From NCBI GenBank assembly GCA_037127315.1, contig JBBBDQ010000913.1:1677501-1741500 (forward strand): a DNA stretch of 64,000 nucleotides, in the 5' to 3' direction. This DNA is from Ascarosepion bandense. Its lineage: Eukaryota; Mollusca; Cephalopoda; Sepiida; Sepiidae. The position numbers and the translations under genes were made by a program. Below, one piece after another: positions 19,311 through 29,314 of the stretch. The notes beneath the pieces are model-generated. The model made no database searches. It was not told the origin of the DNA and was given only the letters and a program-made list of their open reading frames with translations. The number at the start of each line of letters is the position of its first letter. Position 1 is the stretch's first letter.

Positions 19311-20055
19311 CTATTATTAAACGTCGTACAAATGGCAACAAAGATGAGGACACTACGCCGAATAATGTAAATACTGTAAATACCACCTCATTTCAGAAAT
19401 ATTGACAAATAGAATGATCTATTATTAAACGTCGTACAAATGGCAACAAAGATGAGGACAATAGTCCGAATAATGTAAATACTTTAAATACTACCTCATC
19501 TCAGAAATATAGACAAATACAACGATGTATTAGTAAACGTCGTACAAATGGCAACAAAGATGAGGACAATAGTTCGAATAATGTAAATACTGTAAATACT
19601 ACCTCATCTCAGAAATATAGACAAATAGAATGATCTATTATTAAACGTCGTACAAGTGGCAACAAAGATGAGGACAATAGTCCGAGTAATGTAAATACTG
19701 TAAATACTACCTCATCTCAGAAATATCGATAAATACAATGATCTATTATATAACGCCGTACAAATGGCAACAAAGATGAGGACAATAGTCCGAATAATGT
19801 AAATACTGTAAATACTACCTCATCTCAGAAATATAGACAAATAGAATGATCTATTATTAAACGTCGTACAAATGGCAACAAAGATAAGAACAACAGTCCG
19901 AATAATGTAAATACTGTAAATACTACCTCAACTCAGAAATATAGACAAATGGAATGATCTATTATTAAACGTCGTACAAATGGCAACAAAGATGAGGACA
20001 ATTGTCCGAATAATGTAAATACTGTAAATACTACCTCATCTCAGAAATATAGACA
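19213..20055 (+). repeat. 108-bp tandem array derived from the SINE-2 tail
   Basis: Units begin with 'acgtcgtacaaatggcaaca' at 19213, 19321, 19429, 19537, 19645, 19753, 19861 and 19969: seven steps of exactly 108 bp. Each runs through 'gtccgaataatgtaaatact' and 'cctcatctcagaaata' to 'gatctattattaa'. Point differences exist but no indels, so unit length is strictly kept. Confidence 0.95.
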
Positions 20056-20124
20056 AACCATGCAATGTATTTATGTGTTTAATCGCTAGATCGTTGATTC
20101 AAATCTTTTTTATTTTTATATTTT

Positions 20125-20435
20125 CAATGCACTATTTACATTTTTCGGACTATTGTCCTCACCTTTACTGTGATGTTTACGACGGTTTCGCCGTTGTACG
20201 CTCCGGAATTTCTAGCAATTTCGAACCGAACTCTTTATTTCAAACACTGGTGTATATCATTCTCATTCCATGTGCGATGTTACTTCTGGTAACCATGTAG
20301 TTATCTCCCTTTAACGTAACTCTCTAGTTTATTTGTAGCCTGTTATTGAACTAGCAACCCTTTGGGTTAAGTCACTGGAACTAACCAACACATATATCCA
20401 CTGGGTCATGTGTCCTTAAGGACATGGCAATAAAG
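20125..20435 (-). mobile_element. SINE-2, minus-strand copy
   Basis: Reads back through tail ('ggactattgtcctcaccttt'), 'gttatctccctttaacgta', head box B reverse ('ttattgaactagc') and 'ccactgggtcatg'. Full-length or nearly so. Confidence 0.75.
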
Positions 20436-20482
20436 ATGAGGGCAATTTATATTCAAAACAAGGAGATAGATTTACAATAATG

Positions 20483-20545
<63 letters not shown>
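20483..20545. repeat. (TAGA)n microsatellite
   Basis: About 16 units. Confidence 0.97.
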
Positions 20546-20564
20546 ATTAAAACAATTACATATA

Positions 20565-20700
20565 TGTAGTTATAACCCTTTAATTTAATTCTCTAAGTTA
20601 TTTGTTCACCACTACTGTAGCCTGAACTCACAACTCTTTGGGTGTAGTCTCTGGAACTAACTGACGTTTATATATCTTAGGCCATGTATAGGAGCCTCAC
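20565..20700 (-). mobile_element. SINE-2 head fragment
   Basis: 'ctgtagcctgaactcacaac', 'tctctggaactaactgacg' and 'cttaggccatg' match the SINE-2 head in reverse. The tail is missing. Confidence 0.65.
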
Positions 20701-20770
20701 TCAACAAATAGTTTTTATTAAAACCAAATTATATTCGATAATCATCATTATAATATAAGACCTCCTCAGA

Positions 20771-21500
20771 AGGTAGCTGAAGAGAGTGACAAGAAAGGAC
20801 TACAAATAAACTGCAAGAAAACCGAATGCATGGTCATCAGCAAAAAGGGCAGCCCAAAATGCCAAATACAGGTGAGGGACTCTAAAACCAAGCAGGTACA
20901 GAAATTTAAATACCAAGGAAGTGTTCTAATAGAAGACGGAAAGTGTGACCCTGAGATCCGAAGGCGAATTAGCATAGCGAAAGAAGCATTCCAGAAGTTG
21001 ATTAAAGTATTAAAAAACAGGAAATTTTCACTAGAAACAAAGAAGAGAATACTGGATTGCTATGTAATATTGGTTCTTCAATATGGCAGTGAATGTTGGA
21101 CAATATCTTCGAAGATGAAGGAAAAACTTGAAGCAGCTGAAATGTGGTTCTACAGAAGGATACTGCGGATATCATGGACTGAGCATGTGAGCAATGACGA
21201 GGTTTTGAAAAGGATGAAAACGAAAAGGAAATTAATACTGAGCATCAGGAAGAGACAACTAAAGTTCCCGGGACACGCAATGAGGAAGTAGGGCTTGGAA
21301 AACCTGTTACTAACATGCCAGATAGAGGGAAAAAGAAACAGAGGAAAGCAGCAGATAACATATTTGAAGGACCTGATCAGGTAGATGACGTAACGAGGGT
21401 TGCATGGTGCAACAGGAGAAAGCCACCAATGACAGGGAGATGTGAAAAGCTATGATCGTCTACGCCTGAAAGGACATGGACAAAAGAAGAAGCAAGAGGA
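20771..21500 (+). pseudogene. RTE-like LINE ORF C-terminal region, best copy
   Basis: An open frame of 153 codons (20830-21291) reads MVISKKGSPKCQIQV, KYQGSVLIEDGKCDPEIRRR, FQKLIKVLKNRKFSLETKK, VLQYGSECWTISSKMKEKLE and WFYRRILRISWTEHVSNDEV. It then continues in shifted frames to 'atgatcgtctacgcctgaaa' (21450). This is the post-reverse-transcriptase region of an RTE-type LINE. The RT domain itself is absent, so it is a 5'-truncated insertion. It is not a host gene. Confidence 0.85.
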
Positions 21501-21597
21501 ACGAGGGTCAGTCGATGTTAGACGATAGTAGTCGACAGTTAGTCGAATACGAAAGTAGTCAGCGACCTGGAAAAATTACACTGCGTAATACATATTA

Positions 21598-21700
21598 TAT
21601 CAAGTACTTAACGTTTTGTAAGTCGAACCTATTAGGACCGACTTAAGCACAAATACTAGCCTCCACTGCGAAAATAACTCCACAACACTTAGTATATTCA

Positions 21701-21732
<32 letters not shown>

Positions 21733-21831
21733 ATGTTCCTAATGTTTTGTAGGTCGAATCTATTAGGACCGACTTAAGCACAAATACTAGCCTCCACTGC
21801 GAAAATAACTCCACAACACTTAGTATATTCA

Positions 21832-21891
<60 letters not shown>

Positions 21892-21990
21892 ATGTTCCTA
21901 ATGTTTTGTAGGTCGAATCTATTAGGACCGACTTAAGCACAAATACTAGCCTCCACTGCGAAAATAACTCCACAACACTTAGTATATTCA

Positions 21991-22050
<60 letters not shown>

Positions 22051-22149
22051 ATGTTCCTAATGTTTTGTAGGTCGAATCTATTAGGACCGACTTAAGCACA
22101 AATACTAGCCTCCACTGCGAAAATAACTCCACAACACTTAGTATATTCA

Positions 22150-22205
<56 letters not shown>

Positions 22206-22304
22206 ATGTTCCTAATGTTTTGTAGGTCGAATCTATTAGGACCGACTTAAGCACAAATACTAGCCTCCACTGCGAAAATAACTCCACAACACTTAGTATA
22301 TTCA

Positions 22305-22360
<56 letters not shown>

Positions 22361-22450
22361 ATGTTCCTAATGTTTTGTAGGTCGAACCTATTAGGACCGA
22401 CTTAAGCACAAATACCAGCCTCCACATCGAAAATAACTCCACAACATTTA
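21598..22450 (+). repeat. Compound minisatellite: ~105-bp unit plus (TATC)n
   Basis: Six copies of 'gttttgtaggtcgaatctat ... aactccacaacacttagtat' separated by (TATC)n. Unit starts (catgttcct) at 21732, 21891, 22050, 22205 and 22360; lengths 159, 159, 155 and 155. The differences are multiples of 4, from TATC number. First and last units are diverged, as expected at array edges. Confidence 0.95.
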
Positions 22451-22975
22451 CAGAGAACAGAAAGTTTGACGCTAAAATCCAAAGGTATTTTACTTTCTGT
22501 TATCGTCTGTCCGTCTTGCTTTCAATAAGTTCCTGTGAATGTTAGTTTATCTCAACTTTATTTCCGCATTAAGATCTTTAAAAATTAGAATGCAATGTCA
22601 ATTTTTATCTATTGTTTACTTGATTACGCTTCTTTTACAGTTCTCACTTCTCAATAATGTTTTCCTTTACTTACTCTTTCACACTTAGTAGCTCCATATG
22701 TATTAGGTGCTTTATTGCCTTTATTCTTTAGAGTGATATGAGTTTTTATTTTAAAAATATGTTTCCATCAGTCTCTTGTAGGTAGGTATAGTGATATGAT
22801 AATTTAAATATGAATCGTAACTATAAAATAATCACTCCCTAGAAAGAGAAGTTGTATATCTGTCTGTGTAAATAATTGATTGATTAGATTTTTTACGGCT
22901 TATCAACCAGAAAAAAATATTTTTAGTTTGTATGAATTTTTGGGGGATAGTAAGGATTTATTAATACAGATTCTA
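22451..22975. other. Unassigned
   Basis: AT-rich single-copy-looking sequence. No ORF or element recognised. Confidence 0.5.
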
Positions 22976-23105
22976 CTAAATTGACTAAAAGCTGGGAAGA
23001 AAAGGTTGATCCATGGCAAAGGTTTTTGCGTATAAGTGAATGTAATGAACCCGACTGGAAATGGAACTGGGATCTACAATTTCTAATTCCGTGTCGTAAT
23101 CTATT
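22976..23105 (-). mobile_element. SINE-1-like head, minus strand
   Basis: Reverse reading gives 'gggtagtgtaatagattacg', 'gtaatgaacccgactggaaa' (as reverse complement) and 'cacttatacgcaaaaacc'. A diverged SINE-1-type head facing the next copy. Confidence 0.5.
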
Positions 23106-23117
23106 ACACTACCCAAG

Positions 23118-23400
23118 AACTCTCCAAGCATGGCGGAGTAATGGATAGTGGCTCGGATTGCGGAATCGGAGAGCTGAGTTCGAATTCCAGTCGGATCACT
23201 AACGTGTTAATAACCTTTAGAAAGCCATGAATCCATTTCTTTTCCCAGAGATATCGGTAAAATAGCAGATCAAACTTGTTTCTATAGCAGCAGAAGGGCA
23301 ACCGGTCTAAGAGAAGGAAAACTCTGAATTCAAACCAACCTGGGGAGAGTTGGGATCATTAAGGTCGTCCTACCCAAAGAAACACCGCATGTGCTGCCTC
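23118..23400 (+). mobile_element. SINE-1-related element
   Basis: Head 'tggcggagtaatggatagtg' and box B-like 'gagttcgaattccagtc', middle 'ggtaaaatagcagatcaaac', then a different tail ('aactctgaattcaaaccaac', 'ctacccaaagaaacaccgca'). A sister family to SINE-1. Confidence 0.55.
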
Positions 23401-24100
23401 TACGATTCTGAGACACAGGATATCTGGATCTGGATATCTAATTTTACAGCAGCTAGTGTACCAAAATGGTTACCCACCGAGGTACTGACCAATGTTGTTT
23501 AACATCTCTGATGTTTTCACTGAATTGTCTATGAAACATTGGTCTATGTTCCTCGGGAACAGATTTTAGTAAATGAAATGAGATTAAAATAACGAGGGGA
23601 CAGAGTGGAGTGGGTGTATTATTTTCAATGGAGATGAGTGTGTTTGCTTAGAAAATCAGCATTGGCATTTTTCTTTTTCTTTCTGTGGGCTTGAAACTTC
23701 GATTATTGAGGCTGATAGAAAATGTGAACTTAACCACCCGATTGCCTCCTACCCTGCCATCTTTTTTTTTCTTTCTTGAATCTTCTGATGTGCCGGACTC
23801 ATTGGAAAATTACAAAAATAAATAATCTGATCAAACATTCTTCTTCTTATTATTATTATTATTGGCAGTGGTCGGGCGTTGGACGTGGTATCGGTGGTTG
23901 GCACTGTATAATGGTTTTTCCGTTAACGTTACCTCCAGGATTGATGTCATAACGACCACATTGAAAAGCCAAGTGCGTGACCACACACAAAACATTGTTT
24001 TTAAATTATCTCATCTTTAAGTTCAGCAAGTACATCTTGTCCATATTTAACTGAAAAAAAAAACTATAACTAGGAACACACACACGCATATATATAGATA
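23401..24100. other. Unassigned
   Basis: (ATT)n at about 23847-23863; 23865-23925 is G-rich and unidentified. No coding region recognised. Confidence 0.5.
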
Positions 24101-24121
24101 TTTGTGTGTGTGTGTGTGTGT

Positions 24122-24154
<33 letters not shown>

Positions 24155-24178
24155 CATGTGTGTGTGTGCGTGTGTGCG
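24101..24178. repeat. (TG)n microsatellite
   Basis: TG repeats with a few interruptions. Confidence 0.95.
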
Positions 24179-24520
24179 TATTCGTATTGATCATTTGGTT
24201 CGCTTCATTAATTCAATGGTTTGAAAATAAGCATTTGTGACTTCACGAATCTGAAAACTTTACTGGTTCAAAGAGTACGAAGCGACTGTATATCGCAGCC
24301 ACCAAGGCCACCGCCACTACAAGAACGACCAACCACAATTCGCGCATGCGCATAGAAAGACCAGGGCATTAAGTCTTTGTAGAAAATGTAGTATTTATAA
24401 GTTAATAAAAGACAACAAATCGTCGGGAAGTGAAATCGCGTGGTAACTTCATCACAACAAACGTGTCCGACTAAAAAAAAAAAAACAAATAAATTCAAGT
24501 ACACGTTATACAAAAATATG
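24179..24520. other. Unassigned, with CpG-containing patch
   Basis: 24285-24365 is richer in GC ('gcagccaccaaggccaccgc') and holds the NRF-1-type site below. No supported exon. Confidence 0.45.
24341..24352. promoter_or_regulatory. NRF-1 consensus palindrome
   Basis: CGCGCATGCGCA matches YGCGCAYGCGCR at all 12 positions. In an AT-rich, CpG-poor setting this is unusual; it could mark a promoter, but no gene is seen beside it. Confidence 0.4.
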
Positions 24521-24534
24521 CATGTGCGCGGGCA

Positions 24535-24606
24535 TAAACACACACACAAACAAACACACATTCACACACACACATACAAACACACACGCAAACATATATA
24601 TATATA

Positions 24607-24643
<37 letters not shown>
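24535..24643. repeat. (CA)n-(TA)n microsatellite
   Basis: Interrupted CA repeats (24535-24590), then TA repeats. Confidence 0.95.
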
Positions 24644-24647
<4 letters not shown>

Positions 24648-24649
24648 CC

Positions 24650-24895
24650 AAGTGATCTTTTTGGAAGAAAAGAGGAAAAAAGTTGGTTAGCATGTATTCT
24701 TCGGGGTCAAATCCCAAAGTGAACCTCCATTCTGATTAGCCACACAGAAAACACACACATACATTCACATCAAACCAAAAGAATTTGTCATTTAAATGTA
24801 AATCATCTGCACAACCACACCAACATTGCCTGATGATGAGAACCTATCTCGAAACATAGAAATTTCCATATTGCAATGTAAAATTGATACATAAC
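24650..24895 (+). mobile_element. HHR-E element
   Basis: Unit 'cttcggggtcaaatcccaaa', 'gattagccacacagaaaac', 'tgtcatttaaatgtaaatca', then the ribozyme. Other copies at 31156-31390 (+) and 43000-43230 (-). The unit is bounded by (TA)n on the left. Probably a PLE terminus or retrozyme. Confidence 0.65.
24823..24879 (+). ncRNA. Hammerhead ribozyme, family E
   Basis: ACATTGC / CTGATGA / TGAGAACCTATCTC / GAA / ACATAGAAATTTCCATAT / T / GCAATGT. Stem I 7 bp perfect; stem II GAGA/UCUC with an extra U after CUGAUGA; stem III 9 pairs with two mismatches; cleavage site AUU. The inserted U in the core is atypical and could reduce activity. Confidence 0.7.
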
Positions 24896-24904
24896 CATAT
24901 ATAT

Positions 24905-25135
24905 ATATACACTATAGTCATCCGCAGATAGAAGTTTCGCAACTCATCAGTACGGTTAGACTCCGAATGCTTCCTAACCAAGGATTGAAACCCGACCGAA
25001 TTGGTGTCAGTCGGGGGATTCTACCTCTGGGCCACTAGCGCCCGGTAGAAGAAAGCGGCCTTTTTAGCGAGCATATCATTATACACGCCCAATAGCTAGA
25101 GTGCTCTAATTCATTACTGAATGAGCGAGCGAGAT
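24905..25135 (-). mobile_element. tRNA-like element with 3' hammerhead (HHR-A element)
   Basis: Minus strand: leader 'attcagtaatgaattagag', box A TGGCCCAGAGG (fits TRGYNNARNNG), box B-like 'gggtttcaatcc', 'agcattcggagtctaaccg', then the hammerhead. Both ends touch TA-rich sequence. Layout resembles the SINE-like, hammerhead-bearing SM-alpha repeats of schistosomes (family knowledge). Confidence 0.7.
24914..24957 (-). ncRNA. Hammerhead ribozyme, family A, stem II shortened
   Basis: CCGTA / CTGATGA / GTTGC / GAA / ACTTCTATC / TGCGG. Core and stem I are kept, but stem II has collapsed to five bases. Confidence 0.55.
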
Positions 25136-25145
25136 ATATATATAT

Positions 25146-25173
25146 TAATCATTTCACCCCAAGTAAGGCATTT
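25146..25173 (-). mobile_element. LINE/SINE-3 type tail fragment
   Basis: 'aatcatttcaccccaagtaa' plus 'ggcatttt' is the common 3' tail in reverse, cut by the TIR element at 25176. Confidence 0.6.
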
Positions 25174-25175
25174 TA

Positions 25176-25811
25176 ACGGTAACTTACAAAAAACAATTCC
25201 TTGTTCATTCAAAAACAAAAATCTTCAAAAATTCTAATAGATGTTAGTGTCGATCTAAGACGTTTCTTTTAAATTTCTCTCTATGTATAATGTATAAATG
25301 TATAAATTTTTCTCTATGTATAATGTTCGTTCTCTTTATATTTCTTTGCTTTTTCTTTCTCTTTCTATTTTTTACGTTTATGAATTTCTCTATTTTTTCT
25401 ATTTTTTTCTGTATTTCATTAGATTTTTTGTTTTCTTTTATAAGTTTCATTATTTTAAAAGTATTTATAAAACAATAATAATAATAAAAGTAGTTGTATT
25501 ATAATTTGTATTAAAAATTTGGTTTTACAATTTATTTTTTTACCGTAAATATATCCCATTATATTTAACACTAAATTTTAATGTTAAATTTCCATGCCAT
25601 GTTTTCTAAAAAAGCAGATGGGTTGCAATAGACGCTGGTGTCGATCTAAGAAGTTAACTTTAATTTCTCTGTTTACTGTTCGTTCTATTTCTTTTTCTTT
25701 CCTTTTCTTCACTTCTTTCCATTTATCAATTGTCTATATTTTTCTTTTTCTTTCTCTCTTTGGGTTTTATCTTTTGAATAAGCGAGGAATTGTTTTTTTG
25801 TAAATTACCGT
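25176..25811. mobile_element. 636-bp TIR element with TA target duplication
   Basis: Imperfect ~37-bp inverted ends: left 'acggtaacttacaaaaaaca' (25176), right the complement of 'acggtaatttacaaaaaaac' (ending 25811). Flanked by TA on both sides (25174-25175 and 25812-25813). The interior contains two related blocks ('gtgtcgatctaaga' at about 25245 and 25640) and pyrimidine-rich sequence. No transposase ORF. Probably a Tc1/mariner-superfamily MITE. Confidence 0.7.
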
Positions 25812-25978
25812 TACTAATATCTAGTCTGAAAATGAACACGTGATCTTCTGTATGTAATGATTTTCGGGAATATTTTGAGGATCAACTGTTGTGTCATTTG
25901 GGTCTGACCAGCAGCAAGGTCAGCAGCGGCGAAATACGTATTACCCATGAAATTGTAGAATATCTAAATTTCCTTCTA

Positions 25979-25979
<1 letters not shown>

Positions 25980-26033
<54 letters not shown>

Positions 26034-26076
26034 TGTGTGTGTATTACTCATGAAAATGTAAAATATCTAAATTTCC

Positions 26077-26154
<78 letters not shown>

Positions 26155-26248
26155 TGTGTGTGTCTGTATTTTCTCGCTCAGTGTATATGCCTGTTTTTGT
26201 TTTCCACGTCAACAATGTATAGCAATTTCAGTTGGAACATAAAGAAAG

Positions 26249-26328
<80 letters not shown>

Positions 26329-26422
26329 TGTGTGTGTCTGTATTTTCTCGCTCAGTGTATATGCCTGTTTTTGTTTTCCACGTCAACAATGTATAGCAAT
26401 TTCAGTTGGAACATAAAGAAAG

Positions 26423-26477
<55 letters not shown>
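25980..26477 (+). repeat. Tandem duplication of a (TA)n-(TG)n unit
   Basis: 'gtgtctgtattttctcgctc ... tttccacgtcaacaatgtat ... cataaagaaagacaa' occurs twice (26150-26252 and 26328-26426), each between (TG)n and (TA)n. A third, shorter duplication ('gaaaatgtaaaatatctaaa' with 'gaaattgtagaatatctaaa') precedes it (25948-26082). Confidence 0.93.
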
Positions 26478-26480
<3 letters not shown>

Positions 26481-26585
26481 CAGTTTTCATAAAACCCCTA
26501 CAGATACCGAAAATCTGAAACCAGGGTTTACGTAAACCCTGGTTTCAGATTTTCGGTATCTGTAGGGGTTTTATGAAAACTGATT
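26478..26585. repeat. Perfect 108-bp palindrome
   Basis: Arms of 54 bp without a spacer, centre TTTAC|GTAAA at 26531/26532. Each arm holds 'acagataccgaaaatctgaa' then 'accagggttta', a decayed family F ribozyme-like end, so this is a head-to-head fusion of two PLE ends. Confidence 0.95.
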
Positions 26586-26962
26586 TTCCAACTTTTTTCA
26601 AACGCATAGCGAGAACTTTTAGAACGTATGTGTTCAAAACTGAAAAATACGAAATAAAGTCTGAATGAGAAAATATATTTTAGGTTCATACACATCCAGA
26701 TGAGAATGTTTACCACTCTTGGTCAGATCCTTCCTTATATTAAAATAACATTTATGCGTTCTGAATGTTCCTGTTAATCGTTGGAAAAACCGTTCGAAAA
26801 TCAGTTAATATATAATGCCTAAAGATAACGAAAGGTTGAAATCAAGATTGTGTAATCTGCTAAATAAAGTCTGTATGAAAATTTTTACATTATATATGCA
26901 TTAAGCATTTTTTAATACAACTCTGTAATGGTCTAATTTAATTCTTCCCAATAAGTGATGAA

Positions 26963-26965
<3 letters not shown>
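26586..26965 (+). other. PLE 3' region, decayed
   Basis: 'ttttaggttcatacacatcc' resembles the PLE end at 42682-42705. 'gcctaaagataacgaaaggt' (26817) looks like a decayed family F ribozyme. No ORF. Confidence 0.4.

Positions 26966-26966
<1 letters not shown>

Positions 26967-27002
<36 letters not shown>
26967..27002. repeat. (TA)n tract
   Basis: Pure TA. Confidence 0.95.
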
Positions 27003-27007
<5 letters not shown>

Positions 27008-27167
27008 AACTACTCAAAATTTGTAAGTTTAAAAATGTATTTTTTGACACTATTTATTTATTTCTATTATTATATATAATAATAAATAAATAAATACTGT
27101 AAAATAAATAAATAAATACTATCAAAAAAATACATTTTTAAACTTACAACTTTTTAGTAGTTTTTCC
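27003..27167. repeat. 165-bp inverted repeat
   Basis: Arms 'gaaaaactactcaaaatttg...aaaatgtattttttga' and complement, about 55 bp each, around a TTTA/TAAA-rich loop that is itself self-complementary. Confidence 0.85.
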
Positions 27168-27198
27168 TATACATATTAAGACAGTATACGTGGATCAT

Positions 27199-27262
27199 CA
27201 TTATGCTATATATATATATATATATATATATATAGCATAATGATGATCCAATAATAATAAGA

Positions 27263-27294
<32 letters not shown>

Positions 27295-27312
27295 ATTATT
27301 ATTATTATTATT
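27199..27312. repeat. (TA)n-centred palindrome followed by (TA)n and (ATT)n
   Basis: 'gatcatcattatgcta' flanks a 25-bp TA core and is repeated inverted as 'tagcataatgatgatc' (27199-27250). Then 'ataataataag', (TA)n and (ATT)n to 27312, where the RLE LINE 3' end begins. Confidence 0.9.
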
Positions 27313-28099
27313 ATGTCATTTTTCATCATATTTCGATTTCTGCATTGGTCTCACTACCAACCAAGTCTGCGGGGAGACCTAAGGCAGGTAGTGGCGTGTT
27401 GTTATGACTCCATTTCATGTTTTTCTATCTTCCCTATCATCCCCAGCATTACATAGATAACGTTTTCCTTAGTGTGTGGGCTGTACTTAATAAGACAATT
27501 TTTTGTATATCTCTTAAGCTGGGGTTTCCAGGGATTCTTTCAATGTGTTGTTTTGTTCCATTTTTTATCATTCCAAGTGCACCTACTATCACTGGCACAA
27601 CTCTTGTTTTCAATTTCCACATTTTTTCTATTTCAATTTCCAGGTCTTTATATTTTGACAGTTTTTCAAATTCCTTGGTTGCTATGTTACAATCCGCTGG
27701 ACAAGCCACATCAATTAATAGACAAGTTTTCTCCTTCTGGTTTTTAACAATAATGTCTGGCCTGTTTGCTTCAATTTTTCTGTCTGTGTAGATGGTGTAA
27801 TCCCATAGAATGGTTACATCTTCTATTTCTGTAACCGGTGCTGGATGATGTTCATACCAGTGTTTGTTTACAGCTTTTCCATAATGTTTGCACATTGCCC
27901 AATGTAAATATTGCCCAACTCTATCGTGGCGATTTTTATATTCGTTTGGGGCAAGCACAGAACAGCCTGAGATTAGGTGGTCTATTGTTTCTTGGTGTTT
28001 ATCACAAAACCTGCATTTTGGATCCATATTATTATGCATAATATTTGCCTGAAAGTTTCTCGTGAAAAGACTTTGGTCTTGTGCTGCAAGTATAAATCC

Positions 28100-28106
<7 letters not shown>
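27313..28106 (-). pseudogene. RLE-type LINE, C-terminal endonuclease region, uninterrupted
   Basis: Minus-strand frame open from the (ATT)n edge (about 28103) to the stop at 27449, ~218 codons with no break: GFILAAQDQSLFTRNFQANI, a CCHC finger CRFC...H...C (spacing C-x2-C-x8-H-x4-C), then WDYTIYTDRKIEANRPDIIV, KEKTCLLIDVACPAD, KLSKYKDLEIEIEKMWKLK and VVPVIVGALGMIK. CCHC followed by RPD...D is the signature of the restriction-like endonuclease at the C-terminus of R2/R4/NeSL-type LINEs. The ~135-nt 3' UTR ends in (TAA)n-type repeats, and the 5' truncation also abuts (TAA)n, as reported for Dong of the R4 clade. Its intact frame suggests a recent insertion. Confidence 0.82.

Positions 28107-28155
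<49 letters not shown>
28100..28155. repeat. (ATT)n microsatellite
   Basis: About 18 triplets at the 5' truncation point of the LINE. Confidence 0.97.
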
Positions 28156-28159
<4 letters not shown>

Positions 28160-28289
28160 CAAATATAAAATAAGTAGATTTCCTCGATGTAACTTTAGAT
28201 TTAGAATAGTATATATACTAACCATGAAGAATTGTTTAGTAAGCATAGTCACTTTTATAATACTGCCTTAAAATTAGTGGATATAATAT

Positions 28290-28960
28290 CCCAAATATTA
28301 AAAATGTAAAAGAGAAGATCTACCTCCAAAGAAAAATATAGGAATAGAAATATTATTTGGTATGCATCCCTTTCCAGCCAAATAGTTAACAGTCAATTAG
28401 GAAAAAAAATCTTCGCTTTCGTTAAGAAATACTTTCAAAATAATAATCCTGTCAGTAAGATTTTCAATAAAAATAATCAAAAATTAAGTTATAATTGCAT
28501 GAATAATCTGAAAAAAGTTATAAAAAATCATAATAAAAATATTCCAAATAAAAATTTAAACCAAATTCAAAATAAGAATTATCCAATAACGGAAATTAAC
28601 AATTTTAACAATAATAAATATAATTGTAGAAACCTTAGAGAGTACTCTTTGGAAAAGCAGGTGCCTTACAGATTCCATTGTTTATCAACGTACTATTTCT
28701 TCTATGGAAAACCCTAGTAATCTGAAAGATTTATGTCGGTAATACTAAGATCTCTCTGAAAAAACGATTTTATCAACACGTTTTCATTTAATAATAATAA
28801 GGACAGAAATGGAACATCCGTATCGAATTATTATTAGAATCTAAAAGAAACAAATAAAACTCCCACATTAAAATGGAAAAATTTTTATAAAGCTAAAATA
28901 CGTAAGTATTTAAACGACCCATGCATGTCTATATGAAAAACTATATATTATTAAATTTCT
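28290..28960 (+). pseudogene. Penelope-like element ORF relic
   Basis: Plus-strand pieces: NRNIIWYAS, VNSQLGKKIFAFVKKYF, VSKIFNKNNQKLSYNCMNNL and YNCRN. After a frameshift come GTSVSNYY and LKETNKTPTLKWKNFYKAKI. This is the linker between RT and GIY-YIG endonuclease plus part of the endonuclease of Penelope-type elements. Stops and frameshifts throughout; dead. Confidence 0.7.
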
Positions 28961-29193
28961 TAAAAAAAAATTTATGAAATAAACGGAATGAAATAAATAT
29001 CATATGTAAACATTGCAAAATATTTACATTACAATATGATTAAAAAGATTCTTCATAAAAATATGTATTAACTTACATATATGTAACAATTTGTTTTATA
29101 TTATGAAAGGATAGTAATGAAATTGATATTTAGATTTTTAATAATTAAACAGATATTACAAATTTGTATCATGATATTAATTATTATATTAAA

Positions 29194-29252
<59 letters not shown>

Positions 29253-29312
29253 GATTTTATAAAATAATAAAATAAATTTATGAAAAGAAGTAGATATTAA
29301 AAAAAAATTTAA
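28961..29312. other. AT-rich spacer with (AAT)n
   Basis: (AAT)n at 29195-29250. Otherwise unassigned. Confidence 0.7.
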
Positions 29313-29314
29313 GT

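Noticed and set aside
19213..20055. CRISPR array
   Set aside because: Regular 108-bp spacing, but the whole unit is repeated with no variable spacers, in a eukaryotic SINE context.
21598..22450. CRISPR array or rDNA spacer
   Set aside because: Repeats contain (TATC)n and are full tandem copies; no repeat-spacer alternation and no rRNA sequence.
26116..26535. 139-codon ORF with two identical blocks
   Set aside because: Product of a tandem duplication joined by (TG)n/(TA)n translations; the non-repeat part has no protein signature.
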